The translations under genes were made by a program, and so were the position numbers. A DNA stretch of 64,000 nucleotides. Origin: UBA1424 sp041654095. GTDB lineage: Bacteria; Bacillota_I; Bacilli_A; RFN20; CAG-826. The stretch is from NCBI GenBank assembly GCA_041654095.1, contig JBAZED010000001.1:123651-187650 (forward strand), given 5' to 3'. Each line of letters starts with the position of its first letter. Within the stretch, counting starts at the first letter, position 1. The notes below the pieces were generated by a model. It saw only the letters and a list, made by a program, of their open reading frames with translations. It was not told the DNA's origin and did not search any database. Positions 63,507-64,000 of the stretch are shown piece after piece.

Positions 63507-64000
63507 CTACTTTTCTTTTCCTCTTCATCAAAGATGGAAATCTGCTTATACTCTTCTCCATTCTCGTCTTTTTCGCCATCGCTCTCGGCGGTTATCGGCA
63601 TCTCTTTGACTGGCGGTTCGTGGGCGGCGATCGCCTTATCGATGAGCGTATTATCCTCGCGGAAGACAATGCTCAGATGCGAACGGCGCGGCAAGGTGAT
63701 TGTCCCCTTAGCGTATTTAGTTCGCGGCGTGATGTAGAAATCCTCGACCGGCACTTCGATGAGCGCTTTATTGTTGGCCTGCACTCGCAAAACGATCTTA
63801 TCATCCTTTGAATCGATTTTACGGGCATATATCAAATAATGAGGGTCGTTTTTAAAGCATGGATAAATGGCTGATGTCTTGCCGAGACGAGCCGTTAACG
63901 GCGTATTCGCATAATCGTAGATGCGAAGGTGTCCGGCGTGAGTCAACAGGATTATTTTGGCTTTTTCGTCTTTTTTAAAGACGAGGAGTTTGACAATGGT
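63503..64000 (-). CDS. parC: C-terminal part of a topoisomerase IV/gyrase A-like subunit
   Basis: The frame is open to the window end, so the N-terminal part lies outside. About 165 residues are visible. The blade-like pattern (KIILLTHAGHLRIYD, a basic ARLGK and NDPHYLIYARKI) matches the ParC C-terminal beta-pinwheel, and an acidic tail ending EEEKKSS follows. ParC is preferred over GyrA because no GyrA box was seen in the visible part, but this is inference; the catalytic Tyr is not in view. Confidence 0.65.
   Translation of the reverse strand, partial: TIVKLLVFKKDEKAKIILLTHAGHLRIYDYANTPLTARLGKTSAIYPCFKNDPHYLIYARKIDSKDDKIVLRVQANNKALIEVPVEDFYITPRTKYAKGTITLPRRSHLSIVFREDNTLIDKAIAAHEPPVKEMPITAESDGEKDENGEEYKQISIFDEEEKKSS

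Overview
The window is a core-gene segment of a low-GC Gram-positive (Bacillota) chromosome. Gene content and order look like a compacted Bacillus backbone: tig-lon-engB, valS, radC, rplU-prp-rpmA-obgE, ruvAB-secDF-recJ-relA-hisS-aspS, asp23-nusB-xseAB-dxs, and yqeG-yqeH-yhbY-nadD/yqeK-rsfS. Base composition is close to balanced. TGA is used as a stop and TGG for Trp, so the code is the standard one, not the mycoplasma code. The nadD-yqeK fusion, the many Ser-rich lipoproteins and the loss of linker genes (no folD/ispA, queA/tgt or yajC/apt where Bacillus has them) suggest an uncultured Bacilli lineage near the Mollicutes/Erysipelotrichia. That placement is inference.

Layout. 1-4098 (+): ileS (5' end cut off), lspA, rluD. 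4161-10686 (-): a membrane cluster with a YwaF-like/ABC-ATPase fusion, an ABC-2-like permease, an anchored Ig-like protein and a large lipoprotein. 10791-13048 (-): a metallo-beta-lactamase lipoprotein and rnhC. 13121-17308 (+): mutS2-uvrC and tRNA-Arg(TCT). 17408-20304 (+): a secreted barnase-type nuclease and a TPR-like protein. 20421-24623 (+): tig-lon-engB. 24635-25588 (-): an acyltransferase. 25826-29578 (+): valS with a T-box, a 60-residue peptide and radC. 29658-33500 (+): rplU-prp-rpmA, a glycosyltransferase, obgE and nadE. 33605-41800: lipoproteins interspersed with ruvAB, secDF and recJ. 41999-49829 (+): relA, hisS-aspS, tkt and asp23. 49855-59233 (+): a membrane protein, nusB-xseA-xseB, dxs, dinB-xerD, deoB and an ABC importer pair. 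59247-63153 (-): a CPCC protein and the ribosome-assembly/NAD operon. 63246-64000: a small membrane protein convergent with the 3' end of a parC-like gene.

How it works together. Most of the window is translation (three or four tRNA synthetases, L21/L27, Obg/EngB/YqeH/RsfS GTPases and assembly factors), DNA repair (MutS2, UvrC, RuvAB, RecJ, XseAB, DinB, RadC, XerD) and secretion or lipoprotein maturation (SecDF, LspA). The accessory layer is almost entirely extracytoplasmic: at least six predicted lipoproteins, a secreted RNase and an unusual ABC cluster.

The most unusual signals are: (1) at least seven genes whose -10 hexamer, often an extended TGn form, lies only 6-8 nt before the ATG with no Shine-Dalgarno, predicting leaderless mRNAs; (2) a secreted protein combining OB-fold-like domains with a barnase-type domain that keeps all five key residues, with no barstar visible; (3) a YwaF-like membrane domain fused to an ABC ATPase; (4) an intrinsic terminator whose descending arm is the Shine-Dalgarno of a bacteriocin-like small peptide; (5) a hisS-aspS promoter built of nested palindromes instead of a T-box.
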